Below, one piece after another: positions 39,095 to 47,806 of a stretch of 64,000 nucleotides of DNA. Numbering within the stretch: the stretch's first letter is position 1; each line of letters starts with the position of its first letter. Position numbers and translations under genes: made by a program. This stretch comes from Prevotellaceae bacterium (lineage in GTDB: Bacteria > Bacteroidota > Bacteroidia > Bacteroidales > Muribaculaceae), in NCBI GenBank assembly GCA_021772015.1, contig JAETNS010000003.1, positions 62,001-126,000 of the forward strand, given 5' to 3'. The notes under the pieces were generated by a model that saw only the letters and a list, made by a program, of their open reading frames with translations, searched no databases and had not been told where the DNA came from.

Positions 39095-39210
39095 ACTAAT
39101 TTATGGTTTAGAATGTTATGATAGCATTAATCGGAAAATACCATGCGTAAGACATAGTGTCTTGTCTCACACGCGAACCTCCAAATATAGGTTTTGTTCG
39201 GTGATGTTCG

Positions 39211-39242
39211 CAAAGTTAATAAATCTTATTCATTCCTACAAA
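39211..39242 (-). promoter_or_regulatory. Putative promoter of the BACON lipoprotein gene
   Basis: Minus strand TTTG-N20-TAACTTTG. Confidence 0.65.
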
Positions 39243-39339
39243 TTATTTAGAGCGTAAATTATTCGCGGTTTATCAAATGCCTCGGGTGATTGATGGATAA
39301 AACTGATATTCAACGACTGCTTAATGTTTAAATATGAAG

Positions 39340-39375
39340 AAAAGTGTCATTGCAATGGTAAACAATGACACTTTT
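39340..39375 (-). terminator. Terminator downstream of thiL
   Basis: 13-bp arms AAAAGTGTCATTG / CAATGACACTTTT. Confidence 0.85.
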
Positions 39376-39392
39376 AATTATTGCGTATGCTA

Positions 39393-40427
39393 TTATCCGG
39401 CGAGAGGATTCCAGCCTTGGGCGCGGATCGGGATTTCGGCTCCGTCGCGGGTGACGAGATATGCTCCAAGGGAGGGCTTGGTGACATGGCCGATGACTTT
39501 CACGCCGGGGATTTTCTTTATCTCCTCATGGGCGTGGAGGGGTACGGTGAAGAGCAGTTCGTAATCCTCGCCGCCGTTCATCGCCGCCGTGACGAGATTC
39601 ATGTTCAGTTCTTCTGCCATGAGGGCGGTCTGGTAGTCGATCGGGATGCGGTCTTCATATACGCGGCAGCCTACATCGGAGGCTTTGCAGATATGGAGCA
39701 GTTCGGATGAAAGCCCGTCGGAAATGTCCATCATCGAGGTCGGGACGATACCATGCTTTGCGAGATTCTCGATAACATCGCGGCGCGCCTCCGGCTTCAA
39801 TTGCCGTTCGATCAGGTATTCTTTTCCTCCGAATTGCGGAATGAAATCCTTTTGTCCGGCCGAGGCGACTTTCTCTCTTTCGAGGAGCTGCAGACCCATG
39901 TAAGCGGCTCCGAGATCTCCTGACACACAAATCAGATCTGTGTCCTTGGCTCCCGAGCGATAGACGATGCGGTCTTTGGGCGCGTCGCCGATGGCTGTGA
40001 TCGAGATGACCAGCCCTGAACGGGATGACGTGGTGTCCCCTCCGACGAGGTCAACGCCGTAGATATCGCAGGCCAGACGGATGCCGGCATACAGTTCCTC
40101 CATATGCTCGACTGTAAACCGTCGCGATATGGCCAGCGAGACGGTGATCTGACGGGGATGTCCGTTCATGGCGTATATGTCGGAGAAGTTCACCACGGCA
40201 GCTTTGTAGCCGAGATGTTTGAGCGGGACATATGTCAGGTCGAAATGAATCCCCTCAACGAGGAGGTCGGTGGAGACCAGTACCTCAGAGTCTTTGTATT
40301 CCATCACGGCGCAGTCGTCACCGACTCCTTTGAGAGAGGAGGCGTTGCGCAGAGGGAAGTCGCGAGTCAGGAGGTCGATAAGCCCGAACTCGCCGAGCGA
40401 GGATATTTCTGTTGCTTTTTCGTCCAT
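39393..40427 (-). CDS. thiL: Thiamine-phosphate kinase
   Basis: LKGVGDDCAVMEY, STDLLVEGIHFDLTYVPLKHLGYKAAVVNFSDIYAMNG, LVGGDTTSS, MDISDGLSSEL. Confidence 0.94.
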   Translation of the reverse strand: MDEKATEISSLGEFGLIDLLTRDFPLRNASSLKGVGDDCAVMEYKDSEVLVSTDLLVEGIHFDLTYVPLKHLGYKAAVVNFSDIYAMNGHPRQITVSLAISRRFTVEHMEELYAGIRLACDIYGVDLVGGDTTSSRSGLVISITAIGDAPKDRIVYRSGAKDTDLICVSGDLGAAYMGLQLLEREKVASAGQKDFIPQFGGKEYLIERQLKPEARRDVIENLAKHGIVPTSMMDISDGLSSELLHICKASDVGCRVYEDRIPIDYQTALMAEELNMNLVTAAMNGGEDYELLFTVPLHAHEEIKKIPGVKVIGHVTKPSLGAYLVTRDGAEIPIRAQGWNPLAG

Positions 40428-40463
40428 TGATGTTTTTTTGCTTAAATCAGCAGAATTCGTGGA

Positions 40464-41276
40464 TCAGAGGCGCGATACAAGTTCGTGTACGAGCATCTTT
40501 GTGACCGGTTCGGCGGTGATGGCTGCCTGCTGCACCTCCTCATGGGTCGGAACCTGGGTGATATCCTTGCCGCCGAGATCGGTGATTACTGACAGACCGA
40601 ACACTTCCATACCTCCGTGGTTTGCCACGATGACTTCAGGCACGGTAGACATCCCGACAGCGTCTCCGCCGATGACGCGGAAATACTCATATTCGGCCGG
40701 TGTCTCGAATGTGGGCCCGGTTGTCCCGACATACACGCCGTGCATCAGCCGTATGCTCTTCTCTCTTGCTATCTCGTCGGCAATGGCGACAAGCCGTTTG
40801 GAGTAAGCCTCGGTCATGGCCGGGAAGCGGGTGCCAAGCTCGTTGTAGTTCTTTCCGCGCAGTGGATTCTCCGGGAAAAGGTTGATGTGGTCGGTGATGA
40901 CCATGACATCTCCGACAAGAAACTCCTTGTTCATTCCTCCGGCGGCGTTGGAGACGATCAGGGTCTCGACCCCGAGGGCGCGCATTACCCGGACGGGGAA
41001 TGTGACGGTTTTCATGTCGTAGCCTTCATAATAGTGGAAACGGCCTTGCATCGCCATTACGCGTTTGCCGGCGAGGTTGCCGAAAATGAAGTTTCCGCTG
41101 TGACCTTCGACAGTGGAGACGGGGAAGTTGGGAATCTGGGAGTAGGGGATGACCGTCTTGTCCTCGATAAGCTCGGCGATAGGTCCGAGTCCTGTCCCGA
41201 GGATTATTGCGATCTTAGGCATGTCGCTCACTTTTGAGCGGAAAAATTCGGCTGTCTGGTTGATTTTTTCTAACAT
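40464..41276 (-). CDS. punA: Purine-nucleoside phosphorylase
   Basis: IAIILGTGLGPIAELIED, FGNLAGKRVMAMQGRFHYYEGYDM, GVYVGTTGPTFETPAEYEYFRVIGGDAVGMSTVPEVIVANHGGM; start at internal MLEKIN. Confidence 0.93.
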   Translation of the reverse strand: MLEKINQTAEFFRSKVSDMPKIAIILGTGLGPIAELIEDKTVIPYSQIPNFPVSTVEGHSGNFIFGNLAGKRVMAMQGRFHYYEGYDMKTVTFPVRVMRALGVETLIVSNAAGGMNKEFLVGDVMVITDHINLFPENPLRGKNYNELGTRFPAMTEAYSKRLVAIADEIAREKSIRLMHGVYVGTTGPTFETPAEYEYFRVIGGDAVGMSTVPEVIVANHGGMEVFGLSVITDLGGKDITQVPTHEEVQQAAITAEPVTKMLVHELVSRL

Positions 41277-41383
41277 GGTGCTGGTAAGGTTTGCTTGTCC
41301 TGCCAGAATAAGCATCCGGCAGGGCGTTATTGGGTTGAAACGTATGGGATGGAGAGATGGTTCGTTTTCCGGGAGCGGTTTGT

Positions 41384-42472
41384 CTATTTGATGGAGTTGA
41401 GGAGAAGCTTCTGCAACTCGTCATCGAAGGTGTCGACATTATGCGGATCGAATTTCACCTTTACAGGGAGATAATAGGCGCAATCTTTCAGCTCCTGGGG
41501 GAAATAAGGGTTGTTGATCAGGCGGACTGCGTCTTTTTCGGTGGTGATCAGCAGTTTGCGCTCTCCTTCGATCTCGTTGAAGCGTTTCAGGAGTGATTCG
41601 AGGTCACGTCGGGTGAAATTGTGATGGTCGGGATATTGCTTGACTTTCACGCGGGCGTGGGAACTGCGCAGATAGCGGACAAACGGCTTCGGATTGGCGA
41701 TGCCGGAGACTGCGAGTATCGCGTCGGCCTCTGTCAGCCAGCTCAGGTAGGGAGGCTGCAGAGCCTCGTCGGGAAAAAGTGGCTGAAGAGGGGAGTAATC
41801 TATTGCCGAGAAGAACAATCCCTGGTAGGGGAACAGTTTCAGGCTGTTCTTGAATATCCGGTATTCAATCGCCTTTAGCCGTTCCGGGCATTTTGTGACA
41901 ACTACCATGTCGGCACGGTAGATCGCCCCCATCGGTTCGCGCAACCGGCCGTAAGGCAGAAGGGAATCGGTGAATACCGGCGCGTTGAAATCGGTCAGCA
42001 CTATAGAGACGGTCGGTTTCACATAACGGTGCTGATAAGCGTCATCGAGGACTATCAGATTGATCTTCGGGTCAATGCGCAGCAATTCCTCGATTCCGGC
42101 ACAGCGGTCCTCACATACGGCCACGGATATGTCGCGTCCGAATTTCTGGTAGATCTGATACGGCTCGTCTCCGATGTCGAGAGGTGTGGACCGGCGTGTG
42201 GCCAGTACAAAACCTTTGGTCTTGCGTTTGTAGCCCCGTGAAATCATGCCGATATGGTATTTGAATTTCAGCAGGTCTATGATATATTCCACATGCGGAG
42301 TCTTCCCGGTGCCTCCGACGGCAAGGTTGCCCACCACCACTACAGGCACGTCAAACTCCCGCTGTTTAAGGATGCGCCACTTGAACATAAGGTTGCGTAT
42401 CCCTATCCCCAGGCCATAGAGCTTTGACGCGGGGAGCAGCAAAAGGTTTGATATGATCTTGTTTTTCGTCAC
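41384..42472 (-). CDS. lpxK: Tetraacyldisaccharide 4'-kinase
   Basis: VVVVGNLAVGGTGKTPHVEYI, GMISRGYKRKTKGFVLA, LIVLDDAYQHRYVKP. Confidence 0.93.
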   Translation of the reverse strand: MTKNKIISNLLLLPASKLYGLGIGIRNLMFKWRILKQREFDVPVVVVGNLAVGGTGKTPHVEYIIDLLKFKYHIGMISRGYKRKTKGFVLATRRSTPLDIGDEPYQIYQKFGRDISVAVCEDRCAGIEELLRIDPKINLIVLDDAYQHRYVKPTVSIVLTDFNAPVFTDSLLPYGRLREPMGAIYRADMVVVTKCPERLKAIEYRIFKNSLKLFPYQGLFFSAIDYSPLQPLFPDEALQPPYLSWLTEADAILAVSGIANPKPFVRYLRSSHARVKVKQYPDHHNFTRRDLESLLKRFNEIEGERKLLITTEKDAVRLINNPYFPQELKDCAYYLPVKVKFDPHNVDTFDDELQKLLLNSIK

Positions 42473-44247
42473 AGCAGAGTGATCGGCATCATGCGGGCCT
42501 GTACGGGTTCAAGGTTTTCAAGACGTTTCAGCTCCATGTAAACCGGATAATATGAGCCGAGTTCCTCGCGCAGGGCGCGGGCTTTGACCTGGGTGGGCAT
42601 TTCAGCCAACACGTCCCAGAATGATTTCTCGACCTCCGGATATACGACGATCTGATATTTCTTGTAGTTTAGCTTCTTGGCCAGCGCGTCAACCGTGGCC
42701 TGCAGGCCACCGAGATCATCCACAAGGCCGAACTTCTTGGCAGTGCGGCCGTCCCATACACGTCCTTCTCCTACCGCCTTGATGGAGTCCTGGGAAAGAT
42801 GGCGGCCTTCGGCACACCGGCTTGTGAACAGCTCGTATCCACGGTTTATGGCTTCCTGTAACTTTCCGGCCTGGAAAGGAGTGGCGGGTTCGACGAGCGA
42901 GGGGAACGCGCCGTTGGCATTGGTCGAGACTATCCCGAAGTTTACTCCGAGCTTGTCGTTGAAGAGCTGCTTGGCGCATGGTATCATCCCGAATATGCCG
43001 ATCGATCCTGTCAGGGTCGATGGTTCGGCATATATCTTTTCAGCTCCGCATGAGATATAATAGCCTCCGGAGGCTGCGTAGTCTCCCATCGACACATAGA
43101 AGGTCTTGCCTTTCGACTTGAAGACCTCCAGTGCGTGCCATATCTGTTCGGAAGCGTAGGCCGAGCCTCCGCCGGAATTGACGCGCAGCACGAGTGCGTC
43201 TATATCTTCGTCCTCGGCCAGCGCGAGGATGTCCGGCACGACTTTTTCTGCCGATATGCCGCCGTTGCCATTGTCGGTGATGTCGCCACAAGCGTAATAG
43301 ATGGCTATTTTATTGTCTTCTTTCTTTTCGTGGGGAGCTTCGGCGGAGGCGTTGTAGACCGAATAGTCAACCATGCGCAGATCTTTGCCTTTCTTCACAT
43401 TGGTCAGACCTTTCAGTTCCTGCTCGACTTCGTCGGCGTATTTGAGCGCGTCGACAACTTTCAGGTCGACGAGTGTCTGGGCGCTCTCGAAGACCACGAG
43501 GGAGTCTGCCCATTGGTTGACGGTCTCAATTTTCACCCCTCTGTTCTCGGCGATCCTGGAGGCTACTCCGTTCCAGAGGTTGTTTAGGAAATACTGGGTC
43601 ATCTCGCGGTTGGCATCGCTCATGTTGTCAAGGATATAAGGCTCGACAGCACTTTTGTATGTGCCGACTTTGAAGACCTGCATCTCTACTCCGATCTTGT
43701 CGAGAAGCCCTTTGAAGAATGGGATGGAGGATGTGACACCTCTGACATCCACCCCTCCGACGGGGTTGAGATATAGATAATCGGCGCAGGAGGCCATGTA
43801 ATAGTCTCCTTGCGTGTAGTTGTCGGCATATGCCATCACCCATTTTCCGGACGACTCCTTGAAGTCGACTAAAGCGCGGGCTATCGCTTCGCGTGTGGCG
43901 AATCCGGCTGAAGAACCGTCGCATTTGAGGTATATTCCTTCGATGCGGTCATCCTCTTTGGCCGCGCGTATGGCGCGCAGGATATTCACAAGGGTCTGGG
44001 CATCCGGGGTGTTGTTCAGCACGGACTCGAAGTCGCGGGGTGCCGGGCGTTCCTCTATTTGGGAATCAAAGCATATCCTCAACACTGATTCCTTCTCGAT
44101 TGTGCCTGAGTTGGTGGTGGAGGAGTTGATCATTGCCGATGCTGCCGAACCGATAACCACGGTTATTCCGACAATGACAAATAACATCATTGAGATCCAG
44201 AACCCGGCAATCGCGCCGAGCATCGATATGAAAAAATTCTTGAGCAT
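42469..44247 (-). CDS. sppA: Signal peptide peptidase SppA (67K type)
   Basis: VMAYADNYTQGDYYMASCADYLYLNPVGGVDVRG, RVNSGGGSAYASEQIWHAL, SMGDYAASGGYYISCGAEKIYAEPSTLTGSIG. Confidence 0.94.
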   Translation of the reverse strand: MLKNFFISMLGAIAGFWISMMLFVIVGITVVIGSAASAMINSSTTNSGTIEKESVLRICFDSQIEERPAPRDFESVLNNTPDAQTLVNILRAIRAAKEDDRIEGIYLKCDGSSAGFATREAIARALVDFKESSGKWVMAYADNYTQGDYYMASCADYLYLNPVGGVDVRGVTSSIPFFKGLLDKIGVEMQVFKVGTYKSAVEPYILDNMSDANREMTQYFLNNLWNGVASRIAENRGVKIETVNQWADSLVVFESAQTLVDLKVVDALKYADEVEQELKGLTNVKKGKDLRMVDYSVYNASAEAPHEKKEDNKIAIYYACGDITDNGNGGISAEKVVPDILALAEDEDIDALVLRVNSGGGSAYASEQIWHALEVFKSKGKTFYVSMGDYAASGGYYISCGAEKIYAEPSTLTGSIGIFGMIPCAKQLFNDKLGVNFGIVSTNANGAFPSLVEPATPFQAGKLQEAINRGYELFTSRCAEGRHLSQDSIKAVGEGRVWDGRTAKKFGLVDDLGGLQATVDALAKKLNYKKYQIVVYPEVEKSFWDVLAEMPTQVKARALREELGSYYPVYMELKRLENLEPVQARMMPITLL

Positions 44248-44271
44248 AATTTATTACGCGGAAAATTACTG

Positions 44272-44303
44272 CAAAAATAACTCAAAACTCTGTGATTCCC
44301 AAA
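44272..44303 (-). promoter_or_regulatory. Putative sppA promoter
   Basis: Minus strand TTTG-N20-TATTTTTG. Confidence 0.65.
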
Positions 44304-44331
44304 TTATGCGTGAAATTTTCTTAAAAAGTTG

Positions 44332-44368
44332 GACGCTGCGCCAAAATTTTGAATTTTGACACAGCGTC
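44332..44368 (-). terminator. Terminator of the Sel1-repeat gene
   Basis: GACGCTGCGCCAAAATT / AATTTTGACACAGCGTC; mismatches are G-U on the minus strand. Confidence 0.85.
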
Positions 44369-44392
44369 AGCAGGTAAGAGGTGTGTAAGGGA

Positions 44393-45940
44393 TCAGCGTG
44401 GGAGAAGCTTGGTGAGCAGTCCGAGGGTGGAGGAATGATCTGCTTTCAGGATTTCATTGGCTTTCTCTTTGTCAGCTTTCAAACCGCCGTAGCCGTTCTC
44501 ATAGCAGGCGGCGAAATGCTTCGCGGCGCTTTCGGTGATCAAGGGGCCGGCCGTCTGGTAGCATTTGACGGCTTTGGCGTAATCTTTCTTTACTCCACGC
44601 CCTTCATAGAGCATGTCTCCCAGGTAGGACTGGGCTTGGGCATTGCCGAGTTTCGCGGAAGCGGTCAGCAGCTCAATGGCCTTGGAGGAGTCTTTATCTA
44701 CACCGGTGCCTGTCTCGTACATCCCGGCCAGGACATATTTGGCGGTGGCGTTGCCTGCCTGTGAGGCTTTTTCGAGCAGTTTCGCTCCTTTTTTCAGGTT
44801 GCGTTTGGCGTAATCCTTGTGGCAAAGGATGATCCCTTCAAGGGCTGTGCCGGTGGCCGAGACGGCGGCTGTCTTTGATTTCTGCAACTCTTTGGCCTTT
44901 TTCAGGGCGATGTCGAATTTGCCGGTGGCGATGGCCTCTTTGGCCTGCATGAATGTCAGGAAGGGGGATCCGTGGAGGTCACCATCTGCCTCGAATGCTT
45001 TTTTGAACGCCTTGCCGTGGTGGTTGGCTACAGCTTTGCCGAACCAGAGGCATGCTTCCTCGTAATCAAGTGGAGTCCCGTCTCCTGCCACTTCTTTCAT
45101 GGCTGTCTGGTACATGGCGTTCGAGTTGCCGTTGCGGGCAGCTTTCAGCATCCATGAGTAGCCGGTCTCGGGTGATTTGCGTACGCCGACACCTTCGTAG
45201 TATGCGCGTCCCAGATAAAGCTGCGCGTTGGCGAATCCGGCCTCGGCGGCTTTCTGCATGTAGATCATTCCCTGGGTTGGATCCTTGGCCACGCCTTTGC
45301 CTTCGGTGAGAAGCTTGCCATAATAGAATGTGGAGGAAAGATCACCTTTGGCGGCTCCCGCCTTGAAATATTTCACGGCTTCTGATGCCTGTTTGTTGTT
45401 GAGCAGCATAAGTCCGAGTTCGCGGTCTGCATCTACAGAGCCTTTCTTGGCGGCTTTTTCATAATAGGCGGCAGCCTTGTAGTTGTCTTTCTTGACTCCG
45501 AGTCCTTTCTGGTAGCACTGGGCGACGAATACGGTCGAGAAGAGGTTGCCTTTGTCGGCAGACTCTATCAGGCTTTTCATCAGCTCCTTGTTGCCTTCTT
45601 TAAGGGAGCGTGTGTATAGTCCGGCGGCGCGTATCGAGTCGCGGGTGACACCGCGTCCGCCTTGGTAGCACAGGCCGAGGAATCCGATAGCCTTTGTGTT
45701 GCCGGCTTTGGCGGCTTTTGCCCACCATTGGGCGGCTGTGTCATAATTCTGGTCGACATGCCGTCCTTGGTAGAACCATCCTCCGACGGTCACCTGGGCG
45801 TTCGCGTCGCCGGCCTGGGCTTGTTTGTAGATGTTCTTTATGGAGTCGGTTGCCTCGGACAGGGTCTGTTTGGCTGACATCGAGGTCGGGCAGGCGAGTG
45901 AGGCGGTGGCCAGAAATAGGGCCAATATGGCTTTTTTCAT
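44393..45940 (-). CDS. Exported Sel1-repeat (SLR/TPR-like) protein
   Basis: Signal peptide; repeated A..GN..A...LG..Y..G.GV.KD...A..YY.KAA units. Confidence 0.92.
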   Translation of the reverse strand: MKKAILALFLATASLACPTSMSAKQTLSEATDSIKNIYKQAQAGDANAQVTVGGWFYQGRHVDQNYDTAAQWWAKAAKAGNTKAIGFLGLCYQGGRGVTRDSIRAAGLYTRSLKEGNKELMKSLIESADKGNLFSTVFVAQCYQKGLGVKKDNYKAAAYYEKAAKKGSVDADRELGLMLLNNKQASEAVKYFKAGAAKGDLSSTFYYGKLLTEGKGVAKDPTQGMIYMQKAAEAGFANAQLYLGRAYYEGVGVRKSPETGYSWMLKAARNGNSNAMYQTAMKEVAGDGTPLDYEEACLWFGKAVANHHGKAFKKAFEADGDLHGSPFLTFMQAKEAIATGKFDIALKKAKELQKSKTAAVSATGTALEGIILCHKDYAKRNLKKGAKLLEKASQAGNATAKYVLAGMYETGTGVDKDSSKAIELLTASAKLGNAQAQSYLGDMLYEGRGVKKDYAKAVKCYQTAGPLITESAAKHFAACYENGYGGLKADKEKANEILKADHSSTLGLLTKLLPR

Positions 45941-45993
45941 TGCAATTTCGTTTGTGGTGGAAGTATCGGGGAGAGGGGAGAAGAGAGCTGTTG

Positions 45994-46653
45994 TCAGATG
46001 ATGTCGATGATGTCGCCTGAATCGTCGGAGGCCAGGTCGATGTCAATGTCATCTGTGAAGGATGGCTCATCAATTTCGATCTCATCAGTGGCATACGGGT
46101 TCCCGAACGGCATACCGTTTTCGTCAAGGCCATCGGGGTATGGGATTGGATCATCAATCTCGGCGAGTAGAGGTTCGTCAGTCTCGACTTCGAATATCTC
46201 GGGAAGATGTTCGGTATTGTGGTTGATGGAGACTATCTCTCCCTCCTCGTCAAGTTCAAGGCGTATGTCTTCTACGTTGAATTCCTCCTCTTCATCCTCG
46301 TTATTGTCATTCTCTTCATTTTCGAGGATATCGCTGGCTGTAGAGGCGGGATTGTGTTGAGCCGGGGCAGGGGCTGAAGTGATGTTCTCAACAGCGTCGG
46401 TTGCTCCATCGAGGATGATGCTCGCGTCAAGATCGTCAGGCAATACGTTGGCGGCGGCCTGTGCCCCAAAGACGACACCGGCTCCTGCGACGGCTCCGGC
46501 AGCTACTTTGGCTGCGTTGCCGGTGGTGTCTGAATTTTTAGGGGCGTTTTTATCCTCTTTTTTCTCGGGGGTGCATCCTGCGGGCGCGCCGCATCTGTTC
46601 TTCATGGGATCGGCATTGACGGGAACGAAGCCGGGGGTGTTGGTAGTTTCCAT
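45994..46653 (-). CDS. Acidic low-complexity protein, architectural paralogue of 33521-34471
   Basis: METTNTPG start; Ala/Gly segment AAKVAAGAVAGAGVVFGAQAAANVL; Asp/Glu-rich C-terminus ending DDSGDIIDII. Confidence 0.75.
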   Translation of the reverse strand: METTNTPGFVPVNADPMKNRCGAPAGCTPEKKEDKNAPKNSDTTGNAAKVAAGAVAGAGVVFGAQAAANVLPDDLDASIILDGATDAVENITSAPAPAQHNPASTASDILENEENDNNEDEEEEFNVEDIRLELDEEGEIVSINHNTEHLPEIFEVETDEPLLAEIDDPIPYPDGLDENGMPFGNPYATDEIEIDEPSFTDDIDIDLASDDSGDIIDII

Positions 46654-46703
46654 ATCAGTAGGTTGTTTGTTGTATTCAGATCGATAGTTGATTGATTCTG
46701 TTG

Positions 46704-46734
46704 CAAAGTTAAACAATGGTGGTGCGAAAGTCAA
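46704..46734 (-). promoter_or_regulatory. Putative promoter of the acidic/Sel1 locus
   Basis: Minus strand TTG-N20-TAACTTTG; resembles the 34500-34530 promoter beyond consensus positions. Confidence 0.65.
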
Positions 46735-46832
46735 GTGTTTTGTGTGTTCCTGTCTGAAAACGGGTGTAATTTTGATGAAGAAGGCCGGTTTTGTTGATAT
46801 CCGGCAGCAGCGTCGTTCATGACAAATGAAAA

Positions 46833-46858
46833 CAGCCTGCGCGTGATGCGGCAGGCTG
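46833..46858 (-). terminator. Hairpin downstream of the rpmB-rpmG-DUF4295 operon
   Basis: CAGCCTGC / GCAGGCTG. Confidence 0.6.
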
Positions 46859-46923
46859 CTTGCGGGGAAACATATGGAGTGGTTCCCCTCGTCGGAAGTC
46901 GCGGAAAGCGACCCCGTGAGATG

Positions 46924-47073
46924 TTATTTCAGGATGCTCTGGACTGCGTCGTTGGGGACCATCTGCTCCTGGAAGGTGTATGCGCCGGTCTTGGGCGATT
47001 TCACCATCTTAATGACCTTGGAGTAGGTACGGCCTTCGCCTTTCTGCAGCGATGCAACGGTTTTCTTTGCCAT
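46924..47073 (-). CDS. DUF4295-family ribosomal-operon protein (49 aa), missed by the ORF track
   Basis: Translated by hand: MAKKTVASLQKGEGRTYSKVIKMVKSPKTGAYTFQEQMVPNDAVQSILK*; downstream of rpmG as is typical in Bacteroidetes. Confidence 0.93.
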   Translation of the reverse strand: MAKKTVASLQKGEGRTYSKVIKMVKSPKTGAYTFQEQMVPNDAVQSILK

Positions 47074-47102
47074 ATCTTGGTGGAATTGAGAAGATTAGAT
47101 TT

Positions 47103-47291
47103 TTATTTGATTTCCTTGTGGACGGTGACGCGCTTGAGGATGGGGTTGTATTTCTTCAGCTCAAGACGCTCGGTCGTGTTCTTGCGGTTCTTGGTGGTGA
47201 TGTAGCGGGAGGTGCCGGGCATTCCGCTGGCCTTATGTTCGGTGCATTCGAGGATTACCTGCACGCGATTGCCTTTAGCTTTCTTTGCCAT
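47103..47291 (-). CDS. rpmG: 50S ribosomal protein L33
   Basis: [20 protein letters not shown]...[34 protein letters not shown]. Confidence 0.97.
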   Translation of the reverse strand: MAKKAKGNRVQVILECTEHKASGMPGTSRYITTKNRKNTTERLELKKYNPILKRVTVHKEIK

Positions 47292-47297
47292 TTTCGT

Positions 47298-47555
47298 TTA
47301 GATGTCTAATGTTTTGATTTCAGTTAAATAACCCTTTTCATTTGCCTGCTTGAGGGCTGCGTCGAGGCCCATCTTGTTGATGGTGCGGAGACCTGCGGCA
47401 GAGACAGTCAGGAGGATCCAAGTGTCTTGTTCTACCCAGTAGAACTTGCGGTTGAAGAGGTTCACATTGAAGCGGCGCTTTGTGCGGCGTTTCGAGTGCG
47501 ATACGTTATTACCTGTAATCGCTTTTTTGCCTGTGATCTGACAAATTTTTGACAT
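47298..47555 (-). CDS. rpmB: 50S ribosomal protein L28
   Basis: [40 protein letters not shown]. Confidence 0.97.
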   Translation of the reverse strand: MSKICQITGKKAITGNNVSHSKRRTKRRFNVNLFNRKFYWVEQDTWILLTVSAAGLRTINKMGLDAALKQANEKGYLTEIKTLDI

Positions 47556-47673
47556 GGCTGTTTATTGTGATTTCTTGATTAATACATGGTTGCATGGCCG
47601 CCATCTCAATTCTCATATCACCCGGAGCTGCATCTTTCTCCCGGCTTTCAAGGAGGAGCCACAAAACAGAGTG

Positions 47674-47705
47674 CAAAGTAAGCAATTTTTTTCGGGCTGG
47701 GCAAA
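47674..47705 (-). promoter_or_regulatory. Putative rpmB promoter
   Basis: Minus strand TTTG-N20-TTACTTTG. Confidence 0.55.
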
Positions 47706-47806
47706 TTTTTTGTCAAAAAAGTTGCCGAACTTCCTTGGATTGACCTGATTGCGCGGATTCCACGCAGTCAGGCCAATCCAAAGGTGACGTGACAAAGGGT
47801 CCGGAA

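Noticed and set aside
40617-41237. 206 aa plus-strand ORF opposite punA
   Set aside because: Shadow ORF of a conserved enzyme gene
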